In this document: positions 22,167 through 32,175 of the stretch, piece by piece
Position numbering within the stretch: position 1 is the stretch's first letter
How the letters are laid out: the number at the start of each line of letters is the position of its first letter
NCBI GenBank assembly: GCA_949751835.1
Contig: CATKHK010000005.1
Location: 310,001-374,000, forward strand
DNA from: Blepharisma japonicum
Lineage: Eukaryota > Ciliophora > Heterotrichea > Heterotrichida > Blepharismidae
DNA length: 64,000 nt
Reading direction: 5' to 3'
The notes under the pieces: generated by a model
Seen by the model: the letters and a program-made list of their open reading frames with translations, nothing else
What the model was told of the DNA's origin: nothing
Database searches by the model: none
Program-made: the position numbers and the translations under genes

Positions 22167-22862
22167 ATGCCAGAATTGTTACCAATAATATTCAGTAGCC
22201 TTGGCATAGGAATTTGCTTTTGTCTTAATCTGACACCTATTCCATCATTAATTAAAGCAAGTAAATCGAAAGATCTCACAACTATCTCTCATTTATACTT
22301 GATAGTTTCTGCTTTCAACTATATGTCATGAATTATTTACTCTCTGAAAATGAATTTAATTGGAAACTTAGTAAACAATTGTGTTTGTTATTGCTTAGAC
22401 ATGACATGGGTAATTATGTATCATAGAATCAAAGGTAATTTGCTGAGCTTTTTACCTCTTTTTTTGATTTTAACTTTAAGCATTGAAATTGCAATATATC
22501 TTCTTTGCCCAGGCTATGTCATGGGAATTATTGCACTATCGTTTTCTATTTGTTTATATGCAGCACCTATTGAACAACTAAAATATGTATTCAAGCTAAA
22601 AAGCCATCATTATATTGATATTTATGTGATACCAGCATTAATGCTGAATGCTGCAGCTTGGATATGCTATGGGTTTTCAGTTAGTGATTGATTTGTTATA
22701 TCCCCTAATTTTCCAGGACTTGTTTTTTCACTTTTTCAATTAATTGCTTATTTATGGGCTCGTGGGAATATTCATTGTCCATTGTTTGAATGAATTTACA
22801 CAAAAGCAGGAAAAGAGCATTTAGTGACTGAGGAAGACTCATCAAAAAATTCTCAGATATAG
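22167..22862 (+). CDS. SWEET-family sugar transporter 1
   Basis: 231 aa, seven-helix SWEET/MtN3 protein. The first repeat begins LNLTPIPSLIKASKSKDL with the Pro motif of TM1, then FNYMSWIIYSLKMN. The second repeat has LYAAPIEQLKYVFKLKSHHY, then NAAAWICYGFSVSDW, then ISPNFPGLVFSLFQLIAYLW. SWEETs are facilitators that move sugars across membranes by alternating access. Four Trp are TGA. The start follows the pattern of the paralogues (ATG followed by IFSSLGIG). It is first of a five-gene tandem array. Confidence 0.93.
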
Positions 22863-23081
22863 TAGAAAAATAAAATTATTAAATAGTTTGTTTAGCACAA
22901 TAATATCAATATCATTTCAATATGCTGATTGTAATAATGGTAAAAATACTGAAATTAAATTATTGTATAAATTAATTTATGATTTTTCAATTAAAACTTA
23001 TAAATCTAATTTTTATCTATTTTTAGATATAAAAATTCAAAGTAGACAAATTTTTAGAATATGGTTTAATACAATTATTAT

Positions 23082-23786
23082 ATGTCAGATACTCAAGCTG
23101 CAATTTTTAGCTCCCTAGGAATTGCATTCTGCTTCTGTCTTAACATGACACCTATAAAATCCTTCATTAAAGCTAAGAAAACAAAAGATTTAAAAGAAAT
23201 TTCTCAACTCTATCTTCTTGTATCAGCATTCAACTATGCTTCGTGGTTATCATATGGAATTAAGATGAATCAAACTGGAAACTGGATAAACAATATAATA
23301 TGTTTGACTTTAGACTTATCGTGGGTTATTTTTTATCATATTATAAAAAATGACTGGAAATCATTTGTTCCAATTTTTCTCATCTTGCTTGGGTGCGTAG
23401 AAGTTGCGTTATTTATGCTATTTCCTGCTTATGTTATAGGATTTTTTGGCATTGCATGTGCTGTTTGTTTATACGCAGCACCAATTGAGCAGCTTGGATA
23501 TGTTTTCAGGTTAAAAAACCATAACTATATTGATGTTTTAATTACCTCTGCAATGATAGTAACAGCGGGAGCATGATTGTTGTATGGAGTTTCAGTGAAC
23601 GATTGAATAGTTATAGGTCCAAACATCGCTGGGATAGCTTTTGCAATATTTCAAGAAATAGTTTATTTCTGGGCACGAGGAGTGATTCCTTGTCCCATTT
23701 TTACTTGTCTTCAAAATAAAATGGCAAAGAAGCCACTGATAGCAAGTGAAGAAAACTCAGAAGAAATTCAGAAAGACTTAGTTTAA
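23082..23786 (+). CDS. SWEET-family sugar transporter 2
   Basis: 234 aa. MSDTQAAIFSSLGIAF, then NMTPIKSFIKAKKTKDL, opens repeat 1; LYAAPIEQLGYVFRLKNHNY, then VNDWIVIGPNIAGIAFAIF, forms repeat 2. It shares the C-terminal tail MAKKPLIASEENSEEIQKDL with copy 3, marking them as closest relatives. Two conserved Trp (GAW and NDW) are TGA. Membrane sugar facilitator by family; its substrate is not evident. Confidence 0.93.
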
Positions 23787-23998
23787 GTAAATCATTAACG
23801 TATAAAAATTTATTAAAATACTGAAATATTTTTTTGATGAATATATATAAAAATATTTTTGCTTTCTAGAATATAAAGAAAATCCATAAAAAAATTAAAA
23901 AATTAAAAAGTTTGTTCAATAAATATGATCGTTATTTAATGACTCCCTACCTCCATGAGTGAAGACAAGATTTTGTTCCCTCAAGAGGATTGAAAATA

Positions 23999-24043
23999 AG
24001 AAAGTATCAATTTTTTTTGAGTATGGCATAATGCCACCATTTT
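23999..24043 (+). promoter_or_regulatory. Conserved upstream block of SWEET 3
   Basis: About 45 bp ending at the start codon match 25735-25779 with only a few differences (GAGTATGGCATAATGCCACC against GAGTATGGTATAATGCCACC). Further upstream the similarity is patchy. This is a probable core promoter or 5' UTR retained after duplication. It contains two upstream ATGs not in frame with the gene. Confidence 0.45.
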
Positions 24044-24748
24044 ATGTCAGAAGCACAAGCAGCTATTTTTAGTTCTCTAGGAATTGGTTTGGCCGTTGCC
24101 CTTAACTTGACACCTGTAAAATCTCTCCTTAAAGCAAAGAAAACAAAAGACTTAAAAGAAATTTCTCATCTCTATCTTCTTGCAGTAGCATTCAACTACG
24201 CATCTTGATTTTCATACTCTCTCAAAATGAACCAAACAGGTAGTTGGGTAAACGCTATAGTGTGCTTAATTTTAGATTTATTATGAGTAGTTTTTTATCA
24301 TGCTATTAAAGGAGACTGGAAATCATTTGTTCCGATTTTTTTAATTCTGCTTGGATCGATAGAAGTTGCATTATTTATGCTATTTCCTGCTTACATTATA
24401 GGATTTGTTGCTGTAGCATTTTTGATTAGCCTGTATGTAGCACCGATAGAGCAGCTTGGATATGTTTTCAGGCTAAAAGACCATAATTATATTGATGTCT
24501 CAATTACTTCTGCATTGATTATAACTGCTGTAGTTTGGTTAATGTATGGGGTTGCAGTAAGAGATTGAATGATTATGGGTCCAAATATTGCTGCAATAAC
24601 TTTCTCAATATTTCAAGAACTTGTCTATTTTTGGGCACGTGGGATAATCCCATGCCCTATTTTTACTTGCCTTCAAAGTAGAATGGCAAAGAAGCCATTA
24701 ATAGTAAGTGAAGAAAAATCAGAAGAAATTCAGAAAGATTTAGTTTAA
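24044..24748 (+). CDS. SWEET-family sugar transporter 3
   Basis: 234 aa, very close to copy 4 and close to copy 2. MSEAQAAIFSSLGIGLAVAL starts the first repeat; VAPIEQLGYVFRLKDHNY and VRDWMIMGPNIAAITFSIF mark the second. At least three Trp codons are TGA. About 45 bp immediately upstream, including an out-of-frame upstream ATG, are almost identical to the sequence before copy 4, so the duplicated unit included the promoter. Confidence 0.93.
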
Positions 24749-25009
24749 ATTATTTATTGAATTTTTGAATATTTATTATGATTCTTCAGTATAATTTCGG
24801 GGGCTTTTTTTCTGGCTGAGATGCTTCAGCAATTTTACCTGTACCTACAGATTATAAAAGATATAAAAAATATATAACCCTTTCAGGGGTAAAATTTTTA
24901 TCAAGATTCAAAGGATTCTCCCTTAAACTCTTATCTAATGTCTAAAAACAGCAAGTTTAAGCATTATTTTCTCATATTCATTGATTCATTAATTTATTAA
25001 ATTGATTCT
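24749..25009. other. Spacer, possible transposon end
   Basis: Mostly AT-rich. At 24877-24889 is ACCCTTTCAGGGG, which resembles a PiggyBac-type terminal sequence next to a TTAA-like site (here ATAA). It lies on the expected side of the transposase fragment. No matching opposite end was found before SWEET 4. Confidence 0.3.
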
Positions 25010-25597
25010 TTAATTATTATGGTTATGATAAGGGCCAAAGCAAGCTTTATGCAATGGCATTTTGCAAACAGAATACATATAGATGGTGTTTGAATCTTTA
25101 AAGAGCGAAGAGCATAGTGTAAACCTTTTTTTTCTCCATAAAGACCAATTCATGCTTCTGGTAGGTACACGATCAATTTCCATATCTTCAGCTCTTTGCT
25201 TTTGCTTATTTTCGAATTGTGTGAGGTGATTCACAATTGACAAGTGAAAATCAAGATAGTCTACCTTTCTCTTGGAATGCTTCAATGAGATTTCGTTGAA
25301 AATAACGAATGAATTGTTCAGTGTAATTTCTATCGGCTAGTGAGAAAAAAAAACTAAAGCATTTTTTTTACTTATGTGGATAAAATAATAAGTCAATCAT
25401 TGACCAAATGCGTCTACACCACCCATATGTTTTCTGTAAGCCTCTAAAACATTAGGAATTGATAACTTCTTTCTTTCTCCGCCTTTTTGTATTCTATCTA
25501 CTTGGATAACTTTAGAATTTATGTAATTGGTTAATAAAGTAGCTTTTCATATTGTAAGCATAAGGTTGTCTTTGCTCAAAAAATTGAGTTCTAAGGT
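25010..25597 (-). pseudogene. PiggyBac-type transposase, C-terminal fragment (broken)
   Basis: A 196-codon frame (TGA as Trp) is interrupted by one TAG at 25337-25339. It carries hallmarks of the DDE_Tnp_1_7 C-terminal part. These are NLMLTIWKATLLTNYINSK, then PNVLEAYRKHMGGVDAFGQ (the MGGVDxxDQ motif, with the last D replaced), then NNSFVIFNEISLKHSK, and finally a cysteine-rich end (SVCKMPLHKACFGPYH) like the PiggyBac zinc-binding tail. The N-terminal catalytic half is absent. PiggyBac transposases, in domesticated form, perform programmed DNA elimination in ciliates; this copy looks dead. Confidence 0.8.
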
Positions 25598-25734
25598 TTA
25601 AAATTATTTATTAAAATGCTTAAGATTTTTTTAATACATCTATAAAAAAATTTTGTTGTCTAGGAATTCAAAGAATATCTATAGAAAAATTAAATTTTAA
25701 AAAATTTAATTAAAAAGCATTACGCTATTTCATA

Positions 25735-25779
25735 AGAAGTATCAAATTTTTTTTGAGTATGGTATAATGCCACCATTTT
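25735..25779 (+). promoter_or_regulatory. Conserved upstream block of SWEET 4
   Basis: Near-copy of 23999-24043 directly before the start codon of SWEET 4. Shared parts include the T-run, GAGTATGG, ATAATGCCACCATTTT and the start ATG. Presumably a duplicated core promoter. Confidence 0.45.
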
Positions 25780-26457
25780 ATGTCAGAAACGCAAGCAGCT
25801 ATTTTTAGTTCTCTAGGAACTGGATTGGCCGTTGCCCTTAACTTGACACCTGTAAAATCTCTCCTTAAAGCAAAGAAAGCAAAAGACTTAAAAGAAATTT
25901 CTCATCTCTATCTTCTTGCAGTAGCATTCAACTACGCATCTTGATTTTCATACTCTCTCAAAATGAACCAAACAGGTAGCTGGATAAATTGCATGTTGTG
26001 CTTAATTTTAGATTTATTATGAGTAGTTTTTTATCATGCTATTAAAGGAGACTGGAAATTATTTATTCCGTCTTTTTTAATTCTGCTTGGATCGATAGAA
26101 GTTGCATTATTTATGCTATTTCCTGCTTACATTATAGGATTTGTTGCTGTAACATTTTCGATCAGCCTATATGCAGCACCAATAGAGCAGCTTGGATATG
26201 TTTTCAGGCTAAAAAATCATAACTATATTGATATTTTAATCACTTCTGCATTGATTATAACTGCTGTAGTTTGGTTAATGTATGGGATTACGGTAAGAGA
26301 TTGAATGATTATTGGTCCAAATATTGCTGGATTAGCTTTTTCAATATTTCAAGAAATTGTTTATTTTTGGGCACGTGGAGTGATTCCTTGTCCTATTTTT
26401 ACTCGAATAAACAAAAAATGGCGAAGGAAGCCATTAATAGCAAATGAAGGAAAATAA
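25780..26457 (+). CDS. SWEET-family sugar transporter 4
   Basis: 225 aa. It is nearly identical to copy 3 through both repeats (MSETQAAIFSSLGTGLAVAL; APIEQLGYVFRLKNHNY; VRDWMIIGPNIAGLAFSIF). The tail differs: small insertions and deletions after PCPIFT change the reading to RINKKWRRKPLIANEGK and end it about nine residues early, losing the EEIQKDL terminus of copies 2 and 3. The transporter core is intact. It is separated from copy 3 by the dead PiggyBac fragment. Confidence 0.92.
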
Positions 26458-26550
26458 GAATAAAGACCTAGTTTAAGTGATTTATTAAATTTTTGATATT
26501 ATGAAAATTCTTGGGTATGATTTTAACTGTGCTCTTGTTTTATTAATATT

Positions 26551-27069
26551 TTACTTATTTAAAACCCCTTTCTCTCTTTTGAGCTCTTCAATGGCTTGTC
26601 TCCTTGATTTCAATATTTTTTCTATTTGTTCATTTCTTTCGCGCTTAACTTTGTCAATTTCCCTAATATTTTCACGCTCAAGTTTCTCCTTTGTCCTTGC
26701 TTTATTCACACTTCTGTATACATGAATTGTCCCTAAAATGATTAAAAATCCAATAAATTTCATAATATTCCTAGCCTGCTTAAAGTCATTGTTTTCATGG
26801 AACCTTTCATATTGCGTTTTTCCACCTTCAGGAGTTCCAGCTCGAGGGAGATGCAAATCATATTTTTCATCTGGAGTTTTATAGTCTTGACCAAATTGAT
26901 TTTTCATATCAGCGAAAGTTTCTTTTAAAGAGCTTTTTACTTTCAGTGAAGGGTGGATATAATGCTTGTCAGGATTCTGGTAAAATTGATCTTTTGGTAA
27001 GCTTTGTTGAAGCTTTGCAAGTTCTTCTTCTCGAGTGACAAATCTTCTTAGAGCTCGCCGAATCAACAT
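26551..27069 (-). CDS. Hypothetical small membrane protein, possibly mitochondrial
   Basis: 172 aa. The N-terminus MLIRRALRRFVTREEEL is Arg-rich and lacks acids at first, resembling a mitochondrial targeting peptide. One hydrophobic helix lies at ~107-126 (MKFIGFLIILGTIHVYRSV), followed by a charged coiled-coil (KARTKEKLERENIREIDKVK) to the end. No TGA or intron. It is the only minus-strand gene within the SWEET array. The family was not recognised. Confidence 0.75.
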   Translation of the reverse strand: MLIRRALRRFVTREEELAKLQQSLPKDQFYQNPDKHYIHPSLKVKSSLKETFADMKNQFGQDYKTPDEKYDLHLPRAGTPEGGKTQYERFHENNDFKQARNIMKFIGFLIILGTIHVYRSVNKARTKEKLERENIREIDKVKRERNEQIEKILKSRRQAIEELKREKGVLNK

Positions 27070-27524
27070 TTTATTATGGTTTAATAAATAAAAATATTAA
27101 GACACAGTATATAAAATTAAACAAAATAATGCAGCAAAAGATATATAATGCATTATGAAACTATATTTAATTTAATACTTTAAATATATTTCAATTTAAA
27201 ACTAAAAAACAACTTTCTCACAGAGATGAAAATATGAACAGATTTATTAGGAAAAACTAATTAATAAAATTGAGATAGGTAATAAACATTTAGAAAATTA
27301 AATAAGTGAATATACATAATAATAGCATTTATGATGATTTTATATTTGCGTTTATATTGCTGCTATCAGATATGATATTGTGTCAAATTTACTTATGATA
27401 AATATCTGAAATGTTTTATCAATCTCTTAATTGAAAAATAAATCTACTATGCTCGCTTATTTAATGCTATTATGAATATAATTTCTTTGTCCTTTGAAGT
27501 ATCAATTAATTTAAAATTATAAAA
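27070..27524. other. Intergenic spacer, divergent promoters
   Basis: 455 bp of AT-rich DNA between the divergent hypothetical gene and SWEET 5. Nothing recognisable apart from AT-rich runs. Confidence 0.5.
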
Positions 27525-28226
27525 ATGAATTTTCTTATCACAATTTTTAGCAGCACCGGAATCTTTGTGTGTTTTATCCTCAACTTGACTCCAATTCCTT
27601 CTCTTATAAAAGCAAATAAAACTCGAGACATTTCAGAAATTTCTCATCTATATTTCATAATTGCAAGCATAAATTACCTCAATTGATGCCTTTATGCTAC
27701 CAAAGTAGATTTACTCGGCCCACTAATTAATAACTTATTCGGATTGTGCCTCACAATAGCATATATTATTATTTACCACAAAATAAAAGGGGATGTTTGG
27801 AAATTTAGCTCAATTTATTTTGGAAGCTGTGCATGTATCTCATTAATAATGTTCAAAACATTCCCGAGTGATTTGTTGGGGCTTCTTTCTGTAGGACTCT
27901 CAGCATTACAATACATGGCCCCGATTGAACAATTAAAGCCAGCTTTGCTGAATAAAGATCATAAATATATAGATATTTTTATTATCCCTGCGCTATGGAG
28001 TAATGCTGCTGTTTGGGGAGCTTATGGATTTTTAGTTAATGACTGGTTTATTGTGATACCAAATTTAATGGGCTTATTATTTTCTTTATTTCAGATTTTA
28101 GTATATGCATGGGCTTATGGATTCTTACCCCATCTTACTTTTTCTTGACTTGCAGATAAAATTAGAGAAAAACCAATAAAAATGAATGAAGATGATGCAA
28201 TTGAATTTCATAATAATAATATTTAA
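27525..28226 (+). CDS. SWEET-family sugar transporter 5
   Basis: 233 aa, the most diverged member of the array. MNFLITIFSSTGIFVCF, then LNLTPIPSLIKANKTRDI, starts repeat 1. Repeat 2 contains YMAPIEQLKPALLNKDHKY, then NAAVWGAYGFLVNDWF, then IPNLMGLLFSLFQILVYAW. TGA encodes Trp in YLNW and TFSW. It shares the APIEQL and conserved Pro-Asn motifs with copies 1-4. Confidence 0.92.
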
Positions 28227-28356
28227 CTGAACTTTGAAATATCATAAGAGTGTGGCTATCTCCTAGTTTATATCTTTTATTATTCAATACTCTTAATATT
28301 ATTTCCATTAAATATTTAATAATAAAGACAACAATTATTTCAAGATTCTTATAATA

Positions 28357-29673
28357 TTATACGCGGATTCTTTGATAATGAATATCACCCTCATTAATAT
28401 CAAATTCTTGCCATTTGTAATATAGAATCGACGATCCAATAAATAGTAAAGTTAAAAAGAACATTGGAAGTATTGAGCTTCCAAAGCCGAAATCTGCAGT
28501 AACTACTACAGTAGATTTAGCTGCTAAAGCAAACCCAACTTTACTATTTTCAGCATCATAAATTGAATAGTATTTCCTCAAAAATACATCTCCTAATATT
28601 CAGAAATTCCCTTTTTGTAATGACGTTAACAGTAATTGGCAATAAAGTCCTTCCTTCATAAAATATTCTTCAGGTTTAAGGACAAAAACATGTCCTGACC
28701 CAAGCTCAAACGAAATATCAGGATAATCAGTGATTTTGTGTGAAATTCCACAATCACACACTAAAAATCCAAAGGCAAGGTAGCACTGGCCTTTTTGGTG
28801 AATTCTCATCATAATATCATTTGCTTCATTTTTCGGAGCCATGATAAGACTCGTTCCTGTATCCACAATAGCCAGAAATGATATATAATCAATCAGTGTA
28901 TAATCAACCTTTATATTTGTTAACAAAACAGTTCAGTAGCCTGTTTCTGGGAAGACACTCATCCATATGATATCTGAGTTCTGAGCATATGAAGCCAAAT
29001 CATATCCTCCGAAAATAATTACAGAGTTAGGACTCGTAATTTTACTATCCCCAAATAAATTATCACCAAAATAAACAGAAAAGATTTTGTTTGTAATTAA
29101 TCCTTGCAATTTTAAATTGTCTAATAAAGTGTTATATCCTTTAGAAAGTTTTCTAAAAGCTAAACCTAAAATTCCATCCGCTTGCATTCCTTCGAAGTCT
29201 TTATTTTGATTGACAGAGATAAATGCTTGATTAGACACATTTAAAGGATTCCTGTCACCAATAATAACTCGTTCTTGGCTCAAATCACCTTGTGCAAATC
29301 CCATGCCGTATGATAAAGTGATTTTTTCACCAAGAGATTTATAAGATGAGCTATTAGACGTGTTTAAATAATTAGAGCACGGGTGGCATGCAGTTTTGCA
29401 ATTTGTTGAAGGAACCCAAAGTCAAGCAGAGCCTGTATCAAAAATCACTTTAAATTCTACTGGAGGTGTTCCAAGTTTTATCCTCCCACTGTATTGCATA
29501 TTCATAACATTTTCGAAATAGCTTGATGTATTGAGATCAATGAGGTTGAGAGAAAGCTCTGTTAGTTTGATAGAAGTTATGTCAATCATTTTCATTGGCT
29601 GTGACTTTTCAAGAGGAATTACCACATAGCTGGCCACTGCAAGAGCAAAAATCCAGTATAGTAAAAATCTCAT
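28357..29673 (-). CDS. Pepsin-type (A1) aspartic protease with C-terminal membrane anchor
   Basis: 438 aa. A signal peptide (MRFLLYWIFALAVASY) is followed by a short pro-region. The first active-site motif is FDTGSAWLWVPS (~residue 79; the first W is TGA) and the flap is LSYGMGFAQGDLSQE. The second active-site motif is AIVDTGTSLIMAP. WILGDVFLRKYYSIYD is the conserved end of the fold. A membrane helix (ILPMFFLTLLFIGSSILYY) and a short tail follow. A membrane-anchored A1 protease probably works in the secretory, lysosomal or digestive-vacuole system. It sits directly downstream of three VSR-like receptor genes. Confidence 0.93.
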
Positions 29674-29977
29674 ATTTAATTTGGAGATTTAAGAAAAACT
29701 ATAAATTCTATTCTTAATTATTATAGCTCCTAAGAAAGATTGTAAGGCATATTTTTATAAATAGCTAAAAGAACCATTAAAATTAATGCAAATCAAATAT
29801 GGGACGATGAATTAGCAAATTCATAATAAAGCTCAGTTGGATTTATTTTTTATGTGATAAAATAAATAACGAAAATACTATCGATCATAGATGTTTTGGA
29901 TTTTCATAAATGTTGGAATAAGCAGTAATTAATTATAAAATAAGTCGCTGAAATTTGAATGCTCTCTCTTATAAGCT
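29674..29977. other. Intergenic spacer
   Basis: 304 bp between the protease start and the end of the first receptor gene; AT-rich, nothing recognised. Confidence 0.5.
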
Positions 29978-32131
29978 TTAAGTGATAATTCCATAGCAAT
30001 TAGGGCACAACGAATGCTTTGATCTTTTCTTTTTCCAGTCACCCAAACATTTTTTATGAAATATATGATAGCAAACTGTGATTTCTTTTTTGCTCTCTGT
30101 AACTGCACACAAGCAAATTGTGCATATAGGATCTCCAAAAAATTCATAGCCCTGACCATGCTCAACTACTACTGATTCTTTATCTTTTGAATCCATGCTG
30201 TTAAAAAGCTCAGAGTCATCGTTAATATTTTCATCACTATTGATTATTTCTTGATGCTGATTATTAGTTTCTTGCTGATGATTTATCATTGAAGGTAGAC
30301 GCTGTGCATGCTGCTGATAAGTAGCAGACTGCTGAATCATAGTTTCATTTTGAGTTAATGGATTGCCTCTTGGCCCCTCTGGGAAGTTGGTTTCGCGTGT
30401 GCGATGGCATGCTCTACAATACATAACTACGAGTATAGCAATACCAAGAATACTAAATAGAAATTACCATAGAAAAATAAGTCCTCCAATTATACCAACG
30501 ATTAAGGCAATTTGAGAAGTGGTAATACTTGAATCTTCGTTATCTTTTCCATGAGGGCTATGGTCATGATTTCCAGGACCATTTGGGTTACCTTCACCAT
30601 TTGGACTACCTGAATCATTTGGACTACCTGGACCATTTGGACCGTCAGGGCCATGGCAAGCTCTGTTATCAAAATTGCATTCAGGCTTATTGCATTTCTG
30701 GTCACACTCATTGTTATATAGAAGCTCATCTGAGCATTTGCAATCTTTTGATATATTGCAATCCCCATTATCATAATTACAGATCTCTTTATTGCACTCT
30801 GGATCACATTTACCATTTGTAAGCAAGGATTTATCGCATTTGCAGACACAAGACCATCTATCATAGTCATATTCTGTATAATTGCAGGAAGGATCACAAA
30901 CTGAATTCTTTAGCATCTTTGGGGTGCAAATTAGCGGCGATGAGTTGCCTTTGCAATCCTCAGCGTCATTTGCACACATATCGATGTCGCATTTTTTGTC
31001 ACATTTTCCATTATTTATGTCTGATAAATTACATAGATATGAGCATGTATTAGTGCATGACAAGGGCTGAAAAGATTTGAAACTTCCACAGAATAAATCC
31101 CCGAAATAAGAAATATTTCCTAAAAATGGTACAGAGTTAATACTAATTGATGGTGCAAATTGAAATTTATGGGTATTTGAACCACTCATCTGATTGTCGA
31201 TCATATTATTGCTATGATGGCGGCCTTTTCTTCATGAATCGTCAACAAGAGACTTTACTTCTTCAGCATCAATATCTAGTCATTCCAAAATAGAATAGCT
31301 GCAGCCATCTGAATAATCTGCCTTACAATTGGACGCAATTGCATTTAAATATACAAAAAAGTCCCCCCAATAAGGTTTTTTGTTCAGGACATAATTTAAT
31401 AAAATTAGCTCAAAAATTGTTTGATTAATCATATCTCTCCCTTTGTTTACATGTGTAGAGTCACTTAAACAGAATTTTCCATCTCCATAGCAATTGTCAG
31501 GGCTACAATTTTGGCAGGGAAAATAACTAAAAAATAGTCTTATCTTAGCTTGGTGAATAGGTAAAGGGATCATGTATTTGTAAATTTCAGAGATAAAATG
31601 AGCATCAATGTTATGATCGCCGGTAAGCCTAATATCAATATCTAGCTTTTTTGAAACTGATATCTCTGTGTTAAATTTAACAGTAATTTCAAAATCCTTA
31701 TAGCTTCTTCAAATATTGCCATTAGTATTTGAAATCATTACAGCAAAAATAAAAATATTCTTATCCCACCCGGTGGGCAATGAAATAAATTCATATTCTA
31801 TCTCATTATCGTTTTTATTGCTCTTAAAAATTACTCCTCCAGCGCCAGTTTGTTGGATATTATATGTAACTAATGAGCAGTCACAGTCTGCATTATTTAC
31901 AAACACTACTATGCTCGAGTTAAACCTAGAATTCAAATCAGAGCATGGATTTTCATACTGTGGCAGAAATGCAACGAATCCTTTAAATGTGTCTTTGATA
32001 TGAGGATTCCCAAAATTGGCAGTGACTGCTGGAATTATAATGTCAGGATAATGTTGGAGAAGGCTTTCAGGCCCTATAAGTTCTAACCTACTAGTTGCAA
32101 TTCCTAAAAGTAAAAAGAAAAATTTGTTCAT
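29978..32131 (-). CDS. PA / VSR-like / Notch-LNR / TM / RING-H2 receptor, copy A
   Basis: 712 aa after removal of a 15-nt intron (30453-30467). Order: signal peptide (1-16). PA domain (~30-140; TANFGNPHIKDTFKGFVAFL and QQTGAGGVIFKS). Central domain like plant vacuolar sorting receptors (~200-355; CYGDGKFCLSD, GRDMINQTIFEL, SDGCSYSILEWLDID, then FAPSISINSVPFLG). Four LNR/Notch-type repeats (~360-500; NNGKCDKKCD, NSVCDPSCN, NGKCDPECN, NNECDQKCN). A Gly/Pro/Asn-rich linker. A TM helix (~538-565). A RING-H2 finger near the C-terminus (CTICLCAV, CYHIFHKKC, CPNC). Probably a cargo receptor that is also an E3 ligase in the endolysosomal system (inference). Confidence 0.9.
30453..30467 (-). other. 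15-nt intron in receptor copy A
   Basis: On the minus strand GTAATTTCTATTTAG, inside the transmembrane-helix coding region. Removal joins GGLIFL to CILGIAILVV and connects the extracellular part to the RING part. Confidence 0.92.
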
Positions 32132-32175
32132 ATTTGGAGTTTATAAATTTCCACCAAATTACGATTATTAACTTC

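Noticed and set aside
25317-25345. Intron removing the TAG in the PiggyBac fragment
   Set aside because: The nearest GT...AG pair around the stop spans 18 nt, not 15 or 16, and lacks the GTAA start seen in real introns here.
24044-26457. SWEET copies as pseudogenes because of in-frame TGA
   Set aside because: The TGA positions fall at conserved tryptophans across all copies and across unrelated genes here, so they are sense codons.
30529-30822. His/Tyr/Leu-rich plus-strand open frame
   Set aside because: It is antisense to the LNR and Gly/Pro-rich linker of receptor copy A. The repeated HLDYL-like pattern simply mirrors that low-complexity linker.
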